A model generated the notes under the pieces. The model saw only the letters and a program-made list of their open reading frames with translations, did no database searches and was not told the DNA's origin. Shown piece by piece: positions 26,197 to 35,710 of a DNA stretch of 62,351 bases (its first letter is position 1; each line of letters opens with the position of its first letter). A program made the translations under genes and the position numbers. The DNA is from JAAYOS01 sp050950785 (GTDB lineage Bacteria; Bacillota; Clostridia; Oscillospirales; JAAYOS01): NCBI GenBank assembly GCA_050950785.1, contig JBMNIG010000014.1, positions 1-62,351 of the forward strand, read 5' to 3'.

Positions 26197-26478
26197 CTAT
26201 TCGACAGCGTAAACCGAAACTTTTTTTCGGTCCCTACCATAGCGCTCAAAGCTGACTTTGCCGTCAATCAGGGCAAAAAGGGTGTCGTCTTTACCACGAC
26301 CAACGTTTTCACCGGGATGGATCTTTGTTCCACGCTGACGAACAAGGATATTACCGGCTAAAACAAACTGGCCGTCTGCACGCTTTGGACCAAGGCGCTT
26401 GGACTCGGAGTCGCGGCCGTTTCTTGTAGATCCAACGCCCTTTTTATGGGCAAAGAATTGAAGACCTATTTTAAGCAT
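26197..26478 (-). CDS. rpmA: 50S ribosomal protein L27
   Basis: Protein at the peptidyl-transferase centre of the 50S subunit, 93 residues. The start MLKIGLQFFAHKKGVGS carries the Firmicutes-type N-terminal extension, which the Prp protease removes after FF; Prp is encoded just upstream and overlaps this gene by eight bases. The body (GQFVLAGNILVRQRGTKIHPG) is standard L27. The longer frame to 26499 lies inside prp and is not used. Confidence 0.97.
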   Translation of the reverse strand: MLKIGLQFFAHKKGVGSTRNGRDSESKRLGPKRADGQFVLAGNILVRQRGTKIHPGENVGRGKDDTLFALIDGKVSFERYGRDRKKVSVYAVE

Positions 26479-26815
26479 CTTGCTGCACCTCCAAAACATT
26501 GATGTAATCGGGATATTCGGTGGAGAGCTCCTTCATATACCTGGCAAAACCCTCAAAAACAGCATTACCGGCTTTTGAGCCTGAATCGGTTGCTAGAAGG
26601 GAAGTGCGGCTGAAAGAGAGAAAGGCAGTATCATGGTTCACAGTAAAGTCAACACCTAAACGAAGGATCTGGTTTAGCATGACCTCTGCATAACGGACTG
26701 CAGATGTAATCGCAGCACAGACAATGTCCTCGCCTTCGGCTGCATAGCCGCTGTGACCATGTATCTCGATTTTGGAGATATTTTCGGCCTTTCTTATAAT
26801 ACGTATCGTAGTCAT
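26471..26815 (-). CDS. prp: Ribosomal-processing cysteine protease Prp
   Basis: Cysteine protease (YsxB family) that trims the L27 N-terminus. Catalytic His and Cys are in HGHSGYAAEGEDIVCAAIT (His about residue 22, Cys about residue 34). 114 residues, usual length. Its ATG overlaps the rplU stop (TAATG) and its end overlaps rpmA, the conserved order rplU-prp-rpmA, so enzyme and substrate are translationally coupled. Confidence 0.96.
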   Translation of the reverse strand: MTTIRIIRKAENISKIEIHGHSGYAAEGEDIVCAAITSAVRYAEVMLNQILRLGVDFTVNHDTAFLSFSRTSLLATDSGSKAGNAVFEGFARYMKELSTEYPDYINVLEVQQDA

Positions 26816-27126
26816 TAGGCCTTTATTGTTGTGATCTGAACCTTTGTATAAGGCTGTCTGTGGCCTATCTTGCGTTTATAGTTTTTCTTAGGCTTATACT
26901 TGAAGACGATTATTTTTCTGCTTTTGCCGTTCTTGACGACATTTGCATCGACGCTTGCGCCGTCCACATAGGGAGCACCAAAGCGTGATTTATCGCCATC
27001 TACAATGGCCAAAACCTTATCGAAGGAAACTGTTTCGCCTTCAGCAACATTCAGCTTTTCGATGTATATAACATCGCCTTCGCTTACTTTGTACTGTTTG
27101 CCGCCGGTTTCTATAATTGCAGTCAT
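26815..27126 (-). CDS. rplU: 50S ribosomal protein L21
   Basis: 23S-binding protein, 103 residues. IIETGGKQYKVSEGD is the conserved N-terminus, and KYKPKKNYKRKIGHRQPYT the conserved C-terminal signature. First gene of the rplU-prp-rpmA operon, behind a consensus promoter and a short leader. RBS GTGAGGTG lies upstream of ATG. Confidence 0.98.
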   Translation of the reverse strand: MTAIIETGGKQYKVSEGDVIYIEKLNVAEGETVSFDKVLAIVDGDKSRFGAPYVDGASVDANVVKNGKSRKIIVFKYKPKKNYKRKIGHRQPYTKVQITTIKA

Positions 27127-27202
27127 TCCGGTAGCACCTCACTTCTTTTCAATCTCGCTCTACAGGCGGGTATTCAACCACTTGGGCCTGTTCAAAGCGG
27201 CA
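27127..27202 (-). promoter_or_regulatory. Short rplU leader, possible L21 autoregulatory element
   Basis: The transcript from the 27209-27237 promoter has about 75 leader bases before rplU. Its length and the GTTGAATACCCGCC / TGTAGAGCG arrangement recall the L21 leader of Firmicutes, which binds L21 to control its operon. I cannot confirm the fold. Confidence 0.4.
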
Positions 27203-27208
27203 CTCGTT

Positions 27209-27237
27209 AGTATATCAGTTTGTAATTGCAATGTCAA
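27209..27237 (-). promoter_or_regulatory. Sigma-A promoter of the rplU operon
   Basis: On the minus strand TTGACA (27237-27232), 17 bases, then TATACT (27214-27209). Start expected near 27202. Confidence 0.8.
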
Positions 27238-27417
27238 TTAAATTCGTAAAATTTAACGAAAAATCTGTTTTGATAGTTTATTATCAACCAATAAAGTTTG
27301 AATAAATAGACTGTCAGCCTAAAATGCTACTGAAAGTATACAGTCACTATAGAAAACAAAAACTTATTCGAAGCACGATAAGCGGAGCGGAGTAAAGCAG
27401 AGAAACATAACAAAGGA

Positions 27418-28323
27418 TCAACTGCTAGAAAGGAGTTCTCTCGCACTCTTAATATCGCCTAAAATCTGCTTTTTAAGTTCCTCTAAACCCGGAAAACGAA
27501 TTTCAGGCCGGAGATACTGCAGAAATTCCAATCTGATTTTGCTTCCGTATAAATTGCCTTCAAAGTCAACAATGTGCGTCTCGGTCAAAATAGTATCATC
27601 TTCTGTGACGGTTGGCTTTGTACCCACGTTTGTAACGCCCGTAAATATTCTCTCGTCGCCAGCTATATGAACTCTTGTTACATATACACCTTTGGCAGGT
27701 TTTTGGATATTGGGGGGGATGGAGATGTTGACAGTTGGAATGCCAAGGGTGCGTCCAAGCCGTTTTCCGGATATAACTTCTCCTGAAAGCAGGTGTGGAT
27801 GGCCAAGAAACAGGGCGGCATTTTCCATATCTCCATCAGCAACCAGATTTCTAATATGGGTCGAACTAACGGTAATGCCATTAAGAACTACTCTGTCCAC
27901 TATATCACAGCCTATTCCGAGGGTTGAGGCTTCGGATCTCAAAAGTTCGGTATTTCCTTCTCCGTTTTTACCAAAGCTATAATCCCATCCGGCCACAAGA
28001 TGACCTGCATTGAGTTGTTCCCCAAGAATGTCATGAATAAAGGTGCGCCAGTTTGTATTCATCAATTTTTGATCAAACCTGGCAAAAATAATATTTTGTA
28101 TACCAAATTGCTCTTTCAGAATAAACTCACGGTCATCAACAGAATTTAACAGGGGAATAGATTTTCCTGTAAGGGCAGTAACAGGATGGCGGTCAAATGT
28201 ATAGACAGTTGGAACGAGATCCTTTTCCCTCGATACCTCAAGGGTGCGCTCCAACAGCTTTGCATGTCCCAAATGAACACCGTCAAAAAAACCCAGCGCA
28301 ATAGCAAATTTCTGTTTTTTCAT
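27418..28323 (-). CDS. ribF: Bifunctional riboflavin kinase / FAD synthetase
   Basis: Makes FMN from riboflavin and FAD from FMN. The N-terminal nucleotidyltransferase part has GFFDGVHLGHAKLL (residues 11-24) and STHIRNLVADGDMENA. The C-terminal riboflavin kinase part begins near residue 178, with GKRLGRTLGIPTVNI. 301 residues, typical. Last gene of the rimP-to-ribF operon, 30 bases after truB. I saw no clear terminator behind it. Confidence 0.96.
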   Translation of the reverse strand: MKKQKFAIALGFFDGVHLGHAKLLERTLEVSREKDLVPTVYTFDRHPVTALTGKSIPLLNSVDDREFILKEQFGIQNIIFARFDQKLMNTNWRTFIHDILGEQLNAGHLVAGWDYSFGKNGEGNTELLRSEASTLGIGCDIVDRVVLNGITVSSTHIRNLVADGDMENAALFLGHPHLLSGEVISGKRLGRTLGIPTVNISIPPNIQKPAKGVYVTRVHIAGDERIFTGVTNVGTKPTVTEDDTILTETHIVDFEGNLYGSKIRLEFLQYLRPEIRFPGLEELKKQILGDIKSARELLSSS

Positions 28324-28353
28324 ATCTTCCTATATCCCAGTTTTATAATGGTA

Positions 28354-29268
28354 TTATACTTCAAAGAAACTCTTAACTGTTTTCAAGAATTCTCTTCCGT
28401 TGTGATGGACTATTTTTCCTATCATAAGAAAGTTGCCTTCAGGTCCGTATACACGATATAGATCATTGACCTGAAATTGGGTACCGGTTGATGGGAGTGG
28501 TATTTTAGCTCCATTACGGCAGAGACGTTCACCACTTTCGTCCAGTTGGAACTGAGGATATTCCGAAAACAATGTATCTACAGGTACGATAATACTGTCA
28601 ACAGTTCCAGCCGATCTTGCCTGTTCGATTTCTTCAAGTGTCCTTGCCATATTCAGATCAAAAGGCCCGGTGGATGTCCGCCGTAAAGCGGTAAGCACAG
28701 CACCACATCCGAGTAGTTGTCCTATGTCATGTACAAGAGTACGGATATATGTGCCTTTAGAACATGATACCCAAATGGTATAAACACCTTCTGAAGGCTT
28801 ACATCCTTCTTCAAGGACTTCTATGGAGTAGATTTCAATGTCGCGGGCTTCACGCTCGACCTCGATCCCACTCCTTGCTAACTCGTAGAGTTTTTTACCC
28901 CCGACTTTGATAGCAGAGTACATTGGTGGGGTCTGCTGTAGCTTTCCGATAAATTTGCCAAGTACATCAGTTAACTCCCCTTCGGAGGGGAGTTTATCGC
29001 TTTTGGATTGTATAATGCCGGTAATATCCTGTGTGTCGGTTGAGATCCCCAACTTGAAACTTGCAGCATATGATTTGTCCGAATTTAGTAGATATGAAGA
29101 GGCCCGGGTCGCGCGACCCACGAAAATCGGAAGTACGCCGGTTGCGAGAGGATCCAGCGTCCCTCCGTGACCGATACGGCGCTCGCTAAGTATGCCTCTC
29201 AAACGGGAAACCACGTTATGTGAAGTGATACCCTGGGGTTTGTCAACCACAATGATTCCACTAACCAT
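28354..29268 (-). CDS. truB: tRNA pseudouridine-55 synthase
   Basis: Forms pseudouridine 55 in the T-loop of tRNAs. GHGGTLDPLATGVLP holds the catalytic Asp; YELARSGIEVER and SCSKGTYIRTLVHDIG are further TruB motifs. The start MVSGIIVVDKPQGIT at 29268 gives 304 residues, the family norm; the frame extends to 29397 inside nrnA without reason. It overlaps the nrnA end by eight bases, indicating coupled translation. Confidence 0.96.
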   Translation of the reverse strand: MVSGIIVVDKPQGITSHNVVSRLRGILSERRIGHGGTLDPLATGVLPIFVGRATRASSYLLNSDKSYAASFKLGISTDTQDITGIIQSKSDKLPSEGELTDVLGKFIGKLQQTPPMYSAIKVGGKKLYELARSGIEVEREARDIEIYSIEVLEEGCKPSEGVYTIWVSCSKGTYIRTLVHDIGQLLGCGAVLTALRRTSTGPFDLNMARTLEEIEQARSAGTVDSIIVPVDTLFSEYPQFQLDESGERLCRNGAKIPLPSTGTQFQVNDLYRVYGPEGNFLMIGKIVHHNGREFLKTVKSFFEV

Positions 29269-30250
29269 TTGATAGAATCTCCGTTTCGATGGATTGAAGG
29301 ATCGTTGAAATAGCATTTTCAAGAGTTCCGACAAAAGTACACCCGGCGGCACGCTCATGTCCTCCGCCACCCAAAGCCATGCATATTTTTGAGGCACTAG
29401 CTCCGGGGCCTGTCCGAACAGAGATTTTCCAAGTGTTGTTTTCCCGCTCGCGGATCAATACTCCTATCTCAACGCCCTCTATGCTGCGCAGAAATGATGA
29501 AAGGTTCTCAACATCCTCTTCTTTTGCACCGATATCCGACATGAGTTTTTCAGTAATAAATGCTATAGCGATACTTCCGCTGTTGTAATACTGAATATTT
29601 TCTATTATTTTCTGCTCAACAAGCAGTCGTGACATGCTCTTGGTGTCAAAGAAACTGGTGTTGATATCCATAAAGTCGATTCCGGTGTCAAGAAGTTGGG
29701 CTGCGGCTCTAAAAGTTCGTGATGTGGTGTTTGAGAACCGGAAGCACCCGGTATCGGTCGAAATCGCCAGATACAAGGGAAGTGCAAGCTCCTTGTCAAG
29801 CTCGATCCCAATATCACAAATCAGATCCAACATAAGTTCTCCGGCCGCAGCTGAATCGGCATCCAGAAGCAGATATTTTGCATAGTGCCGGTTAGAAGGG
29901 TGATGGTCTATACACAGGTCCACATTTGAGGAAAAAGGTTCTGCTTCCTTTGAAAAAAGAGTTGTGTCTGCAACATCAACAGCCACGACTGTGCCGGGGT
30001 CGTTGATGTACTCTTCCATGTCGGGACCGGTTAGATAGGGTTGAATGAATGGTAGATAGCGTGGGGTCGTTGTAGAGTTGGGCAAGATATACGCCGTTTT
30101 GCCCATTCGGCGCAACGCAACACAAAGAGCTGCGGCAGAGCCGCATGTGTCTCCGTCCGGGTTTGCATGTGTTATAATAAGGTATTTATCCCGCTCAATG
30201 AGAAACTTTGTTGTTTCTTGAACAGAAAGCATTATAGAAGAACTATCCAT
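29261..30250 (-). CDS. nrnA: DHH phosphoesterase NrnA (oligoribonuclease / pAp phosphatase)
   Basis: Degrades very short RNA fragments and 3'-phosphoadenosine-5'-phosphate. The DHH domain has THANPDGDTCGSA (motif I), VAVDVAD and the name-giving IDHHPSN; the C-terminal DHHA1 domain has MALGGGGHERAAGC. 329 residues, usual. It lies in the infB-rbfA-nrnA-truB-ribF order known from Firmicutes and overlaps rbfA by eight bases. Confidence 0.95.
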   Translation of the reverse strand: MDSSSIMLSVQETTKFLIERDKYLIITHANPDGDTCGSAAALCVALRRMGKTAYILPNSTTTPRYLPFIQPYLTGPDMEEYINDPGTVVAVDVADTTLFSKEAEPFSSNVDLCIDHHPSNRHYAKYLLLDADSAAAGELMLDLICDIGIELDKELALPLYLAISTDTGCFRFSNTTSRTFRAAAQLLDTGIDFMDINTSFFDTKSMSRLLVEQKIIENIQYYNSGSIAIAFITEKLMSDIGAKEEDVENLSSFLRSIEGVEIGVLIRERENNTWKISVRTGPGASASKICMALGGGGHERAAGCTFVGTLENAISTILQSIETEILSNG

Positions 30251-30623
30251 CTTCCGGCTCCTTCAGGGTGTCCTGTTCCGTCGACTCGGACTGAGTTTTC
30301 ACCGACTGTAAGAGGTCAAGAATATGGGCGCCATGTTTTATCGATTCGTCTCTGATAAAGATAAGCTCCGGGGTATTTCTAAGTCTAAGAGCACTGCCTA
30401 GTTCACGTCTCAAATAACCGCTTGCAGACTTGAGTCCCTTGAGCACCTCATCAGCTGAAGAATCTTCAAGTACGCTGACGTATACACGCGCCTGCTTTAA
30501 ATCAGGTGTCGCAATTACACGAACAATGGTTACAAGGCCCCGTACCCGGGGATCCTTGACAGAAGACAGGAGGGATGCCAGACAGTTGCGGATTTCCTCG
30601 TTTATTTTATCGATTCTGGGCAT
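30243..30623 (-). CDS. rbfA: 30S ribosome-binding factor A
   Basis: KH-like RNA-binding protein acting in 30S maturation at the 16S 5' region. MPRIDKINEEIRN is the conserved N-terminus; VRVIATPDLKQARVYVSV and RNTPELIFIRDESI are typical. Start ATG 30623 is chosen because GGAGG lies five bases upstream; the frame opens up to 30644. 126 residues with an acidic C-terminal tail. Confidence 0.95.
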   Translation of the reverse strand: MPRIDKINEEIRNCLASLLSSVKDPRVRGLVTIVRVIATPDLKQARVYVSVLEDSSADEVLKGLKSASGYLRRELGSALRLRNTPELIFIRDESIKHGAHILDLLQSVKTQSESTEQDTLKEPEDG

Positions 30624-30650
30624 GGAAACCTCCGACATGATCAATATTGT

Positions 30651-33113
30651 TTAATCTCTAATTTCCACCATACGGAATGACTCAAGAATGTCGCCTTCCT
30701 TGATATCGGTAAAACCTTCGATACTTATGCCGCATTCATAGTTTGCAGCAACCTCGCGCATATCATCCTTAAACCTCTTGAGTGAGGATATTGCGCCCTC
30801 GTATATTACTATGCCGTCTCGTACGACACGAACGCTTGATCCACGGACGATTTTGCCCGTTTGGACGTAGCTTCCGGCAATCGTGCCAATATTTGATGCG
30901 CGGAAAACCTGACGTACCTGAGCCTGGCCAAGCAGCTCCTCTTTGTATTTGGGAGCCAACAAACCTTTCATGGCAGACTGAACTTCTTCAATAGCCTCAT
31001 AGATGATACGATATAGGCGAATATCGACGCCTGCACGCTTTGCACTCTCAGCTGCTGTGTTGTCGGGACGCACATTAAAACCTATCACTATGGCATCCGC
31101 TGCAGATGCAAGCAATATATCGGACTCGCTAACTGCACCAACGCCAGTGTGAATAACACGGACCCGTACTTCTTCATTTGACAGCTTCTCAAGAGATGCC
31201 TTAAGGGCTTCAGCTGTGCCCTGTACGTCCGCCTTGATGATGATGTTTAGATCCTTGATTTCGCCTTCCTTGATCTGGGCAAAAAGATCGTCCAAAGTTA
31301 CCTTGGTTGTGCGACGTGCCTGTTCTTCGCGCTCCTTGTTTTTACGCTCCTCAACCAACTGTCTTGCCATGCGCTCATCTTCAACAGCGTTGAAGTGGTC
31401 ACCGGCATCAGGCACCTCGGAAAGACCTGTTATCTCAACAGGTGTCGAGGGTCCCGCAGTCTTGATGCGCTTTCCTTTGTAGTCAGTCATTATTCGTACA
31501 CGGCCAACCGATTTGCCTGCTATTACTACATCGCCTTGGTTAAGGGTACCATTTTGAACGAGAATAGTGGCTACAGGCCCGCGGCTCTTATCGAGACGCG
31601 CTTCAATGACTGTCCCTAGTGCACGGCGATCGGGATTTGCTTTTAACTCCCTCATTTCTGCTGTAAGAAGCAGCATTTCAAGGAGGTTATCAATACCTTC
31701 TCCGGTAAGGGCTGATACCTTACATACGATCGTGTCCCCGCCCCATTCTTCGGGCACAAGTCCGTGCTCTGTAAGTTGCTGCATGATGCGGTCGGGATTT
31801 GCGGTGGGTTTGTCGATCTTATTTACCGCAACTATGATCGGAACTTCTGCAGACTTAGCGTGGTTGATAGCTTCTATTGTCTGTGGCATTATTCCGTCAT
31901 CAGCAGCAACGACAAGAATAGCTATGTCGGTTATATTAGCTCCGCGAGCACGCATCGATGTAAAAGCTGCGTGTCCGGGTGTATCCAAAAAGGTAATCGT
32001 ACTGTCATTGTAATCTACAGTATATGCACCGATGTGCTGAGTGATACCGCCTGCTTCACCGGCAGTGACGTTCGATCTTCTGATGTAGTCGAGAAGAGAG
32101 GTCTTTCCGTGGTCAACATGGCCCATTACAACGATAACCGGGCTTCTTGGTTTGAGATCCTCCTCTTTGTCTACTGATTCGTCAATCAAGCGCTCCTCTA
32201 TTGTAATGTGGACTTCACGCTCGACCTTGGCATTAAACTCCATTGCAACGAGTGCCGCAGTATCATAATCGATGATCTGGGAAAGAGAGGCCATGGTACC
32301 TAGTTTCATCAGGCACTTGACGACCTCGGCACCTGTCTTTTTCAAGCGCGAGGCAAGCTCGCCCACGGAGATTTCATCAGGGATCAACACTTTCAGCTGT
32401 TGCTTTTTCTGACGCTCCATTGCAAGACGCCTGATTTTCTCCTGTTCCTCCTGGCGCCTCTTTTGACTGATTTGTGCTCTGCCCCTGACTTCGGAGGCCT
32501 TCTTTATCCTTTGCTTGCCACCGGTGACCTTCTTAGCATGCTCCGGAACAAGCTGTTCGATCTTGTCGTCGTACTTTGATAGATCTATCTCAGCACCCCG
32601 TGTGTCGATTATACGCACTTCACGCTTCTTGGTAGTCGTAGGCGGTTCGGTCTGAATTGAGACACCGCTCTGGGGAGAAGGTGAGGGCTTTGACGACTTT
32701 TGAGGTTCTTGTTTCTGAGTGGCTGGTTTTTTTCTGTCCGGCTGAGGCTTCTGTGGAGGCTTCTGCACTTGTGTCTGTTTTTTACTTACCTGATCCTTTT
32801 TTGAGTCCGATGAAGTTGCAGGTTCCACACCTTTGCTTGTTTCTGAATGTGTGGTTTGTTTCGTCGTCTTTGATGATTTCGACGCATCGGATTGTACGGC
32901 TTGAAGAGCCGCCTCAAATACCGATTCTATATTTTCGACCTGGTTATTTAATGTAATATAGTCAAAGATCAGGTTCAGTTCCTGGTCGGTCAACGCCTGC
33001 ATATGGTTTTTTGGCGCGGTTGCGTACTCGGAAAGAATTTTGGTAATATCCTTTGATGTCAGTCCAAAATCCTTAGCCACTTCATGTACGCGATACTTAA
33101 ATAAAGTACTCAA
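30651..33113 (-). CDS. infB: Translation initiation factor IF-2
   Basis: GTPase that places initiator tRNA on the 30S subunit. 820 residues: an N-terminal IF2_N domain (VHEVAKDFGLTSKDITKIL), a long Lys/Gln/Pro/Ser-rich linker (about residues 75-165), a second IF2_N, then the G domain with GHVDHGKTSLLD near residue 328, DTPGHAAF and NKID, and C-terminal domains II-IV. The start codon is TTG at 33113, supported by GGAGG nine bases upstream. Seven bases lie before it is followed by rbfA's upstream region, and all the operon's genes are tightly packed. Confidence 0.97.
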   Translation of the reverse strand: MSTLFKYRVHEVAKDFGLTSKDITKILSEYATAPKNHMQALTDQELNLIFDYITLNNQVENIESVFEAALQAVQSDASKSSKTTKQTTHSETSKGVEPATSSDSKKDQVSKKQTQVQKPPQKPQPDRKKPATQKQEPQKSSKPSPSPQSGVSIQTEPPTTTKKREVRIIDTRGAEIDLSKYDDKIEQLVPEHAKKVTGGKQRIKKASEVRGRAQISQKRRQEEQEKIRRLAMERQKKQQLKVLIPDEISVGELASRLKKTGAEVVKCLMKLGTMASLSQIIDYDTAALVAMEFNAKVEREVHITIEERLIDESVDKEEDLKPRSPVIVVMGHVDHGKTSLLDYIRRSNVTAGEAGGITQHIGAYTVDYNDSTITFLDTPGHAAFTSMRARGANITDIAILVVAADDGIMPQTIEAINHAKSAEVPIIVAVNKIDKPTANPDRIMQQLTEHGLVPEEWGGDTIVCKVSALTGEGIDNLLEMLLLTAEMRELKANPDRRALGTVIEARLDKSRGPVATILVQNGTLNQGDVVIAGKSVGRVRIMTDYKGKRIKTAGPSTPVEITGLSEVPDAGDHFNAVEDERMARQLVEERKNKEREEQARRTTKVTLDDLFAQIKEGEIKDLNIIIKADVQGTAEALKASLEKLSNEEVRVRVIHTGVGAVSESDILLASAADAIVIGFNVRPDNTAAESAKRAGVDIRLYRIIYEAIEEVQSAMKGLLAPKYKEELLGQAQVRQVFRASNIGTIAGSYVQTGKIVRGSSVRVVRDGIVIYEGAISSLKRFKDDMREVAANYECGISIEGFTDIKEGDILESFRMVEIRD

Positions 33114-33154
33114 TAGAATACACCTCCGTAAAATTGCGTGTCTAAAGCGCAGCC

Positions 33155-33544
33155 TCAGCGCTGTTTTTGCTTTGCCTTCAAAGCCTTTCTTTTTTTCATC
33201 TTTTGAAGTTTTTCTGTGGTTTCAATGTATTTGCTATCAACGTCGAGGCGCTCAAGTAGTGAAAGGGCTATGCCTGCATCAGTTATTGCAACCGAAGCAC
33301 AAGTGGCCTTTCCCAGTGCGGCACCCAATTCGACTTTGTTGCTTGTAAGCTCAAAAACGGGAATATCGTTTTCGGTGGCGCGGAATCTGATCCGCGAAAC
33401 AGTATTTTCAGAGGCATCCGACGCAACGAGAACGATCCGTGCTGTTTTTTCACGAATTGCGGACAAAACAGGTTGCTCGCCCCATACAAGGTTGCGTCCT
33501 CTATATGCAAGACCTAAAAAAGAGAGAATATTACTCTGTTTCAT
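33155..33544 (-). CDS. ylxQ: YlxQ, L7Ae-family ribosomal-type RNA-binding protein
   Basis: Small L7Ae/L30e-fold protein that binds kink-turn RNA. LSFLGLAYRGRNLVWGEQPVL-like start (in parts), IVLVASDASENTVSRI and VELGAALGKATCASVAITD are the family core. 129 residues, with a Lys-rich tail (KMKKRKALKAKQKQR) longer than in Bacillus YlxQ (about 100). Lies between ylxR and infB, overlapping ylxR by 14 bases, the conserved order in Firmicutes. Confidence 0.92.
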   Translation of the reverse strand: MKQSNILSFLGLAYRGRNLVWGEQPVLSAIREKTARIVLVASDASENTVSRIRFRATENDIPVFELTSNKVELGAALGKATCASVAITDAGIALSLLERLDVDSKYIETTEKLQKMKKRKALKAKQKQR

Positions 33545-33797
33545 TTTTTAGCTCCGTTCTCATCTGCTCATATACTTCAATTGGGATCTCGATTGAAAGG
33601 GCACGTTCCAAAGCCCGGGCCTTTTTTGCCTTGACAAAACAAGCTTCAAGGGGACAAATGTATGCACCACGACCAGATTTTTTGCCTCGCAGATCCAAAG
33701 ATATATCTCCCTCTTTCCCGCGGACAACTCGGATCAGCTCATGTTTAGGTTTCATTTCACGGCAGCCCAAGCACTGCCTCAATGGTACTCTTTTCAT
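33531..33797 (-). CDS. ylxR: YlxR/RnpM (DUF448) RNase P modulator
   Basis: Small RNA-binding protein; in B. subtilis it binds RNase P RNA. RQCLGCREMKPKHELIRVVR and GRGAYICPLEACFVKAKK are the DUF448 signature, with GRGAY as its centre. 88 residues. Overlaps the nusA end by four bases. Confidence 0.93.
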   Translation of the reverse strand: MKRVPLRQCLGCREMKPKHELIRVVRGKEGDISLDLRGKKSGRGAYICPLEACFVKAKKARALERALSIEIPIEVYEQMRTELKNETE

Positions 33798-34849
33798 ATG
33801 CTTTGAGATGCCGGCTTGATATCGATTTTGAATCCCGTCAGACGAGCCGAAAGGCGGGCGTTTTGACCTTCGCGGCCTATAGCGAGGGAAAGCTGGTCGT
33901 CGGGAACTATAACTTGACAGCTCTTGCCATCGTCAAGAACAGTAACTTGCAGTACTGAAGCAGGGGATAAGGCTGCAGCGATATATTCCTCAGGCTCCTC
34001 GCTGTAGCGTATCACATCGATTTTTTCGCCCCTTAGCTCGTTGACAATATTCTCAACCCGGGATCCCCGCGGGCCTATGCATGCCCCGATGGGGTCCACA
34101 TTTTCATCATTTGAGTGCACCGCGATTTTGGTACGCATACCGGCTTCCCGAGCTATGCTTTTTATTTCCACGATACCATCATGGATTTCAGGAACTTCAA
34201 GCTCAAAAAGCCTTTTCACCAAGCCCGGGTGCGTGCGGGAAATCAATATTTGAGGTCCCCGGTTGCTGTTGCGAACTTCAACAACATATACCTTTACATG
34301 GTCACCCTCCCGGAGATTTTCCCCTGCAATTTGTTCACTTGAAAGAAGTACGGCCTCATTGTGGCCGGACTTGCCTCCCATATCAAGAAAAACATTGCCA
34401 TTGCGTTGATCTACTCTGGTAACCACGGCAGTGACTAGTTCATGCTCTTTAGAAGTAAACTCCTGATAGATAAGCCCCCGCTCTGCTTCCCTTATACCCT
34501 GGATTATTACCTGCTTTGCGGTCTGAGCGGCTATACGTCCAAAACGCTTCGTTTCAACATCGATGTCGACAACATCACCGACATCGAGACGCTTATTGAT
34601 TTCAGCCGCCTGCTCAATGGAAATTTCGACTGCGGGGTTTGTCACTTTTTCAACTACTTGTTTTCGGACAAACATACGAATTTCTTTTTTTTCAAGATCC
34701 GGCTCTACAAAAACGTTTTCAACAGGTCCGGCGGTGTCCCTTTTGTATGCGGTGAGCAGAGCCTGTGAAATGCGCTCAAGCATATAATTGACAGGGATCC
34801 CTTTTTCCCTTTCGATATCATATAGCGCATCGAAGAAATCGGCATTCAT
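33794..34849 (-). CDS. nusA: Transcription termination/antitermination factor NusA
   Basis: Binds RNA polymerase and nascent RNA to set pausing and termination. The N-terminal polymerase-binding domain is about residues 1-125, followed by an S1 domain (VTAVVTRVDQRNGNVFLDMG) and two KH domains (GACIGPRGSRVENIV and IGREGQNARLSARL). At 351 residues it has the short Gram-positive form without the acidic repeats. RBS AGGAGG. Second gene of the rimP operon. Confidence 0.97.
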   Translation of the reverse strand: MNADFFDALYDIEREKGIPVNYMLERISQALLTAYKRDTAGPVENVFVEPDLEKKEIRMFVRKQVVEKVTNPAVEISIEQAAEINKRLDVGDVVDIDVETKRFGRIAAQTAKQVIIQGIREAERGLIYQEFTSKEHELVTAVVTRVDQRNGNVFLDMGGKSGHNEAVLLSSEQIAGENLREGDHVKVYVVEVRNSNRGPQILISRTHPGLVKRLFELEVPEIHDGIVEIKSIAREAGMRTKIAVHSNDENVDPIGACIGPRGSRVENIVNELRGEKIDVIRYSEEPEEYIAAALSPASVLQVTVLDDGKSCQVIVPDDQLSLAIGREGQNARLSARLTGFKIDIKPASQSI

Positions 34850-34940
34850 TTATAAAGAACCTCCTACGCAGAAAAATCGTTGCCGTATTGATCGTTAGGT
34901 AATAAGTCAAATATATATATAGGTGTATATAGAAAAGGCT

Positions 34941-35399
34941 TTATTGCCAGTTATACTTCAGATTGGACTTTGATATATCCTTCAGAGGTATGGTAAAAGT
35001 CTTGCCGTCGGTCTCGAGAACGATGCTGTCACCGCTAAAGCTAGTAAGAATGCCTACATATCTTTTGCTTCCTTCAAGAGCACTGTAAAGCTTGACCTCG
35101 ATCAAAGATCCCTCATATTTCATGAAGTGTTCCGGCTTTTTTAGAGAACGTTCAATGCCCGCCGACGAAACTTCAAGCATATATGGACCTTTAATAATAT
35201 CCACTTCGTCCAGTAGTGGATCGAGTGCTTTGCTGACTGCTTCACATTGGTCGATTGAGACCCCGTTATCGCTGTCGATAAACACCCTGAGATAACTCTC
35301 TCCACCGGTGCGCACAAATTCGACATCCCAAAGCGCAACGCCGACTTCTTCGGCAATTGGGGTAGCGAGTCTGGTTACAACTTCAGTTATCTTGCTCAT
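34941..35399 (-). CDS. rimP: Ribosome maturation factor RimP
   Basis: 30S assembly factor, 152 residues. GVALWDVEFVRTGGESYLRVF and YMLEVSSAGIERSLKKPEHF are the conserved N-terminal domain; the C-terminal Sm-like domain follows (about residues 90-150). RBS GGAG five bases before ATG. First gene of the long translation operon running to ribF. Confidence 0.95.
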   Translation of the reverse strand: MSKITEVVTRLATPIAEEVGVALWDVEFVRTGGESYLRVFIDSDNGVSIDQCEAVSKALDPLLDEVDIIKGPYMLEVSSAGIERSLKKPEHFMKYEGSLIEVKLYSALEGSKRYVGILTSFSGDSIVLETDGKTFTIPLKDISKSNLKYNWQ

Positions 35400-35517
35400 A
35401 GCGACTCCGCCTTTCCGTTTGCTTAACGTAATTGATATTATTCCAAGTTATCGCAGTGGAATAGCGCATTTTTCAACTGTCCAATTGCGTGTCAGCAACA
35501 TCATGTTCAATAATAAA

Positions 35518-35535
35518 GAGTGGGAAGTCCCACTC
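35518..35535 (-). terminator. Hairpin terminator upstream of rimP
   Basis: GAGTGGG (35518-35524) and CCCACTC (35529-35535) with loop AAGT; on the minus strand TTTATTATT follows. It would end readthrough from spoVT. Confidence 0.6.
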
Positions 35536-35678
35536 CAAATACTAAACGCACATAGTAGCCGACGTTTCTACAACCACGATTATAACAGCAATTGTAGTAA
35601 AATGCAATAGTTCTTTTGTGTTTTTCTAATTTATTCTCATAAATAATAAGCACAAAGCTATTTTGACAAACTAAGCAA

Positions 35679-35710
35679 TATATGCAGGCAGTATAAACCG
35701 CCTGCATATA
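35679..35710 (-). terminator. Terminator after spoVT
   Basis: 11-bp stem TATATGCAGGC (35679-35689) with GCCTGCATATA (35700-35710), 16 bases past the spoVT stop. The following T-run is poor (TTGCTTAG). Confidence 0.6.

Noticed and set aside
35507..35707. 66-residue minus-strand ORF rich in Cys/Tyr between spoVT and rimP
   Set aside because: It spans hairpins, has no ribosome site and has composition of random AT-rich DNA.
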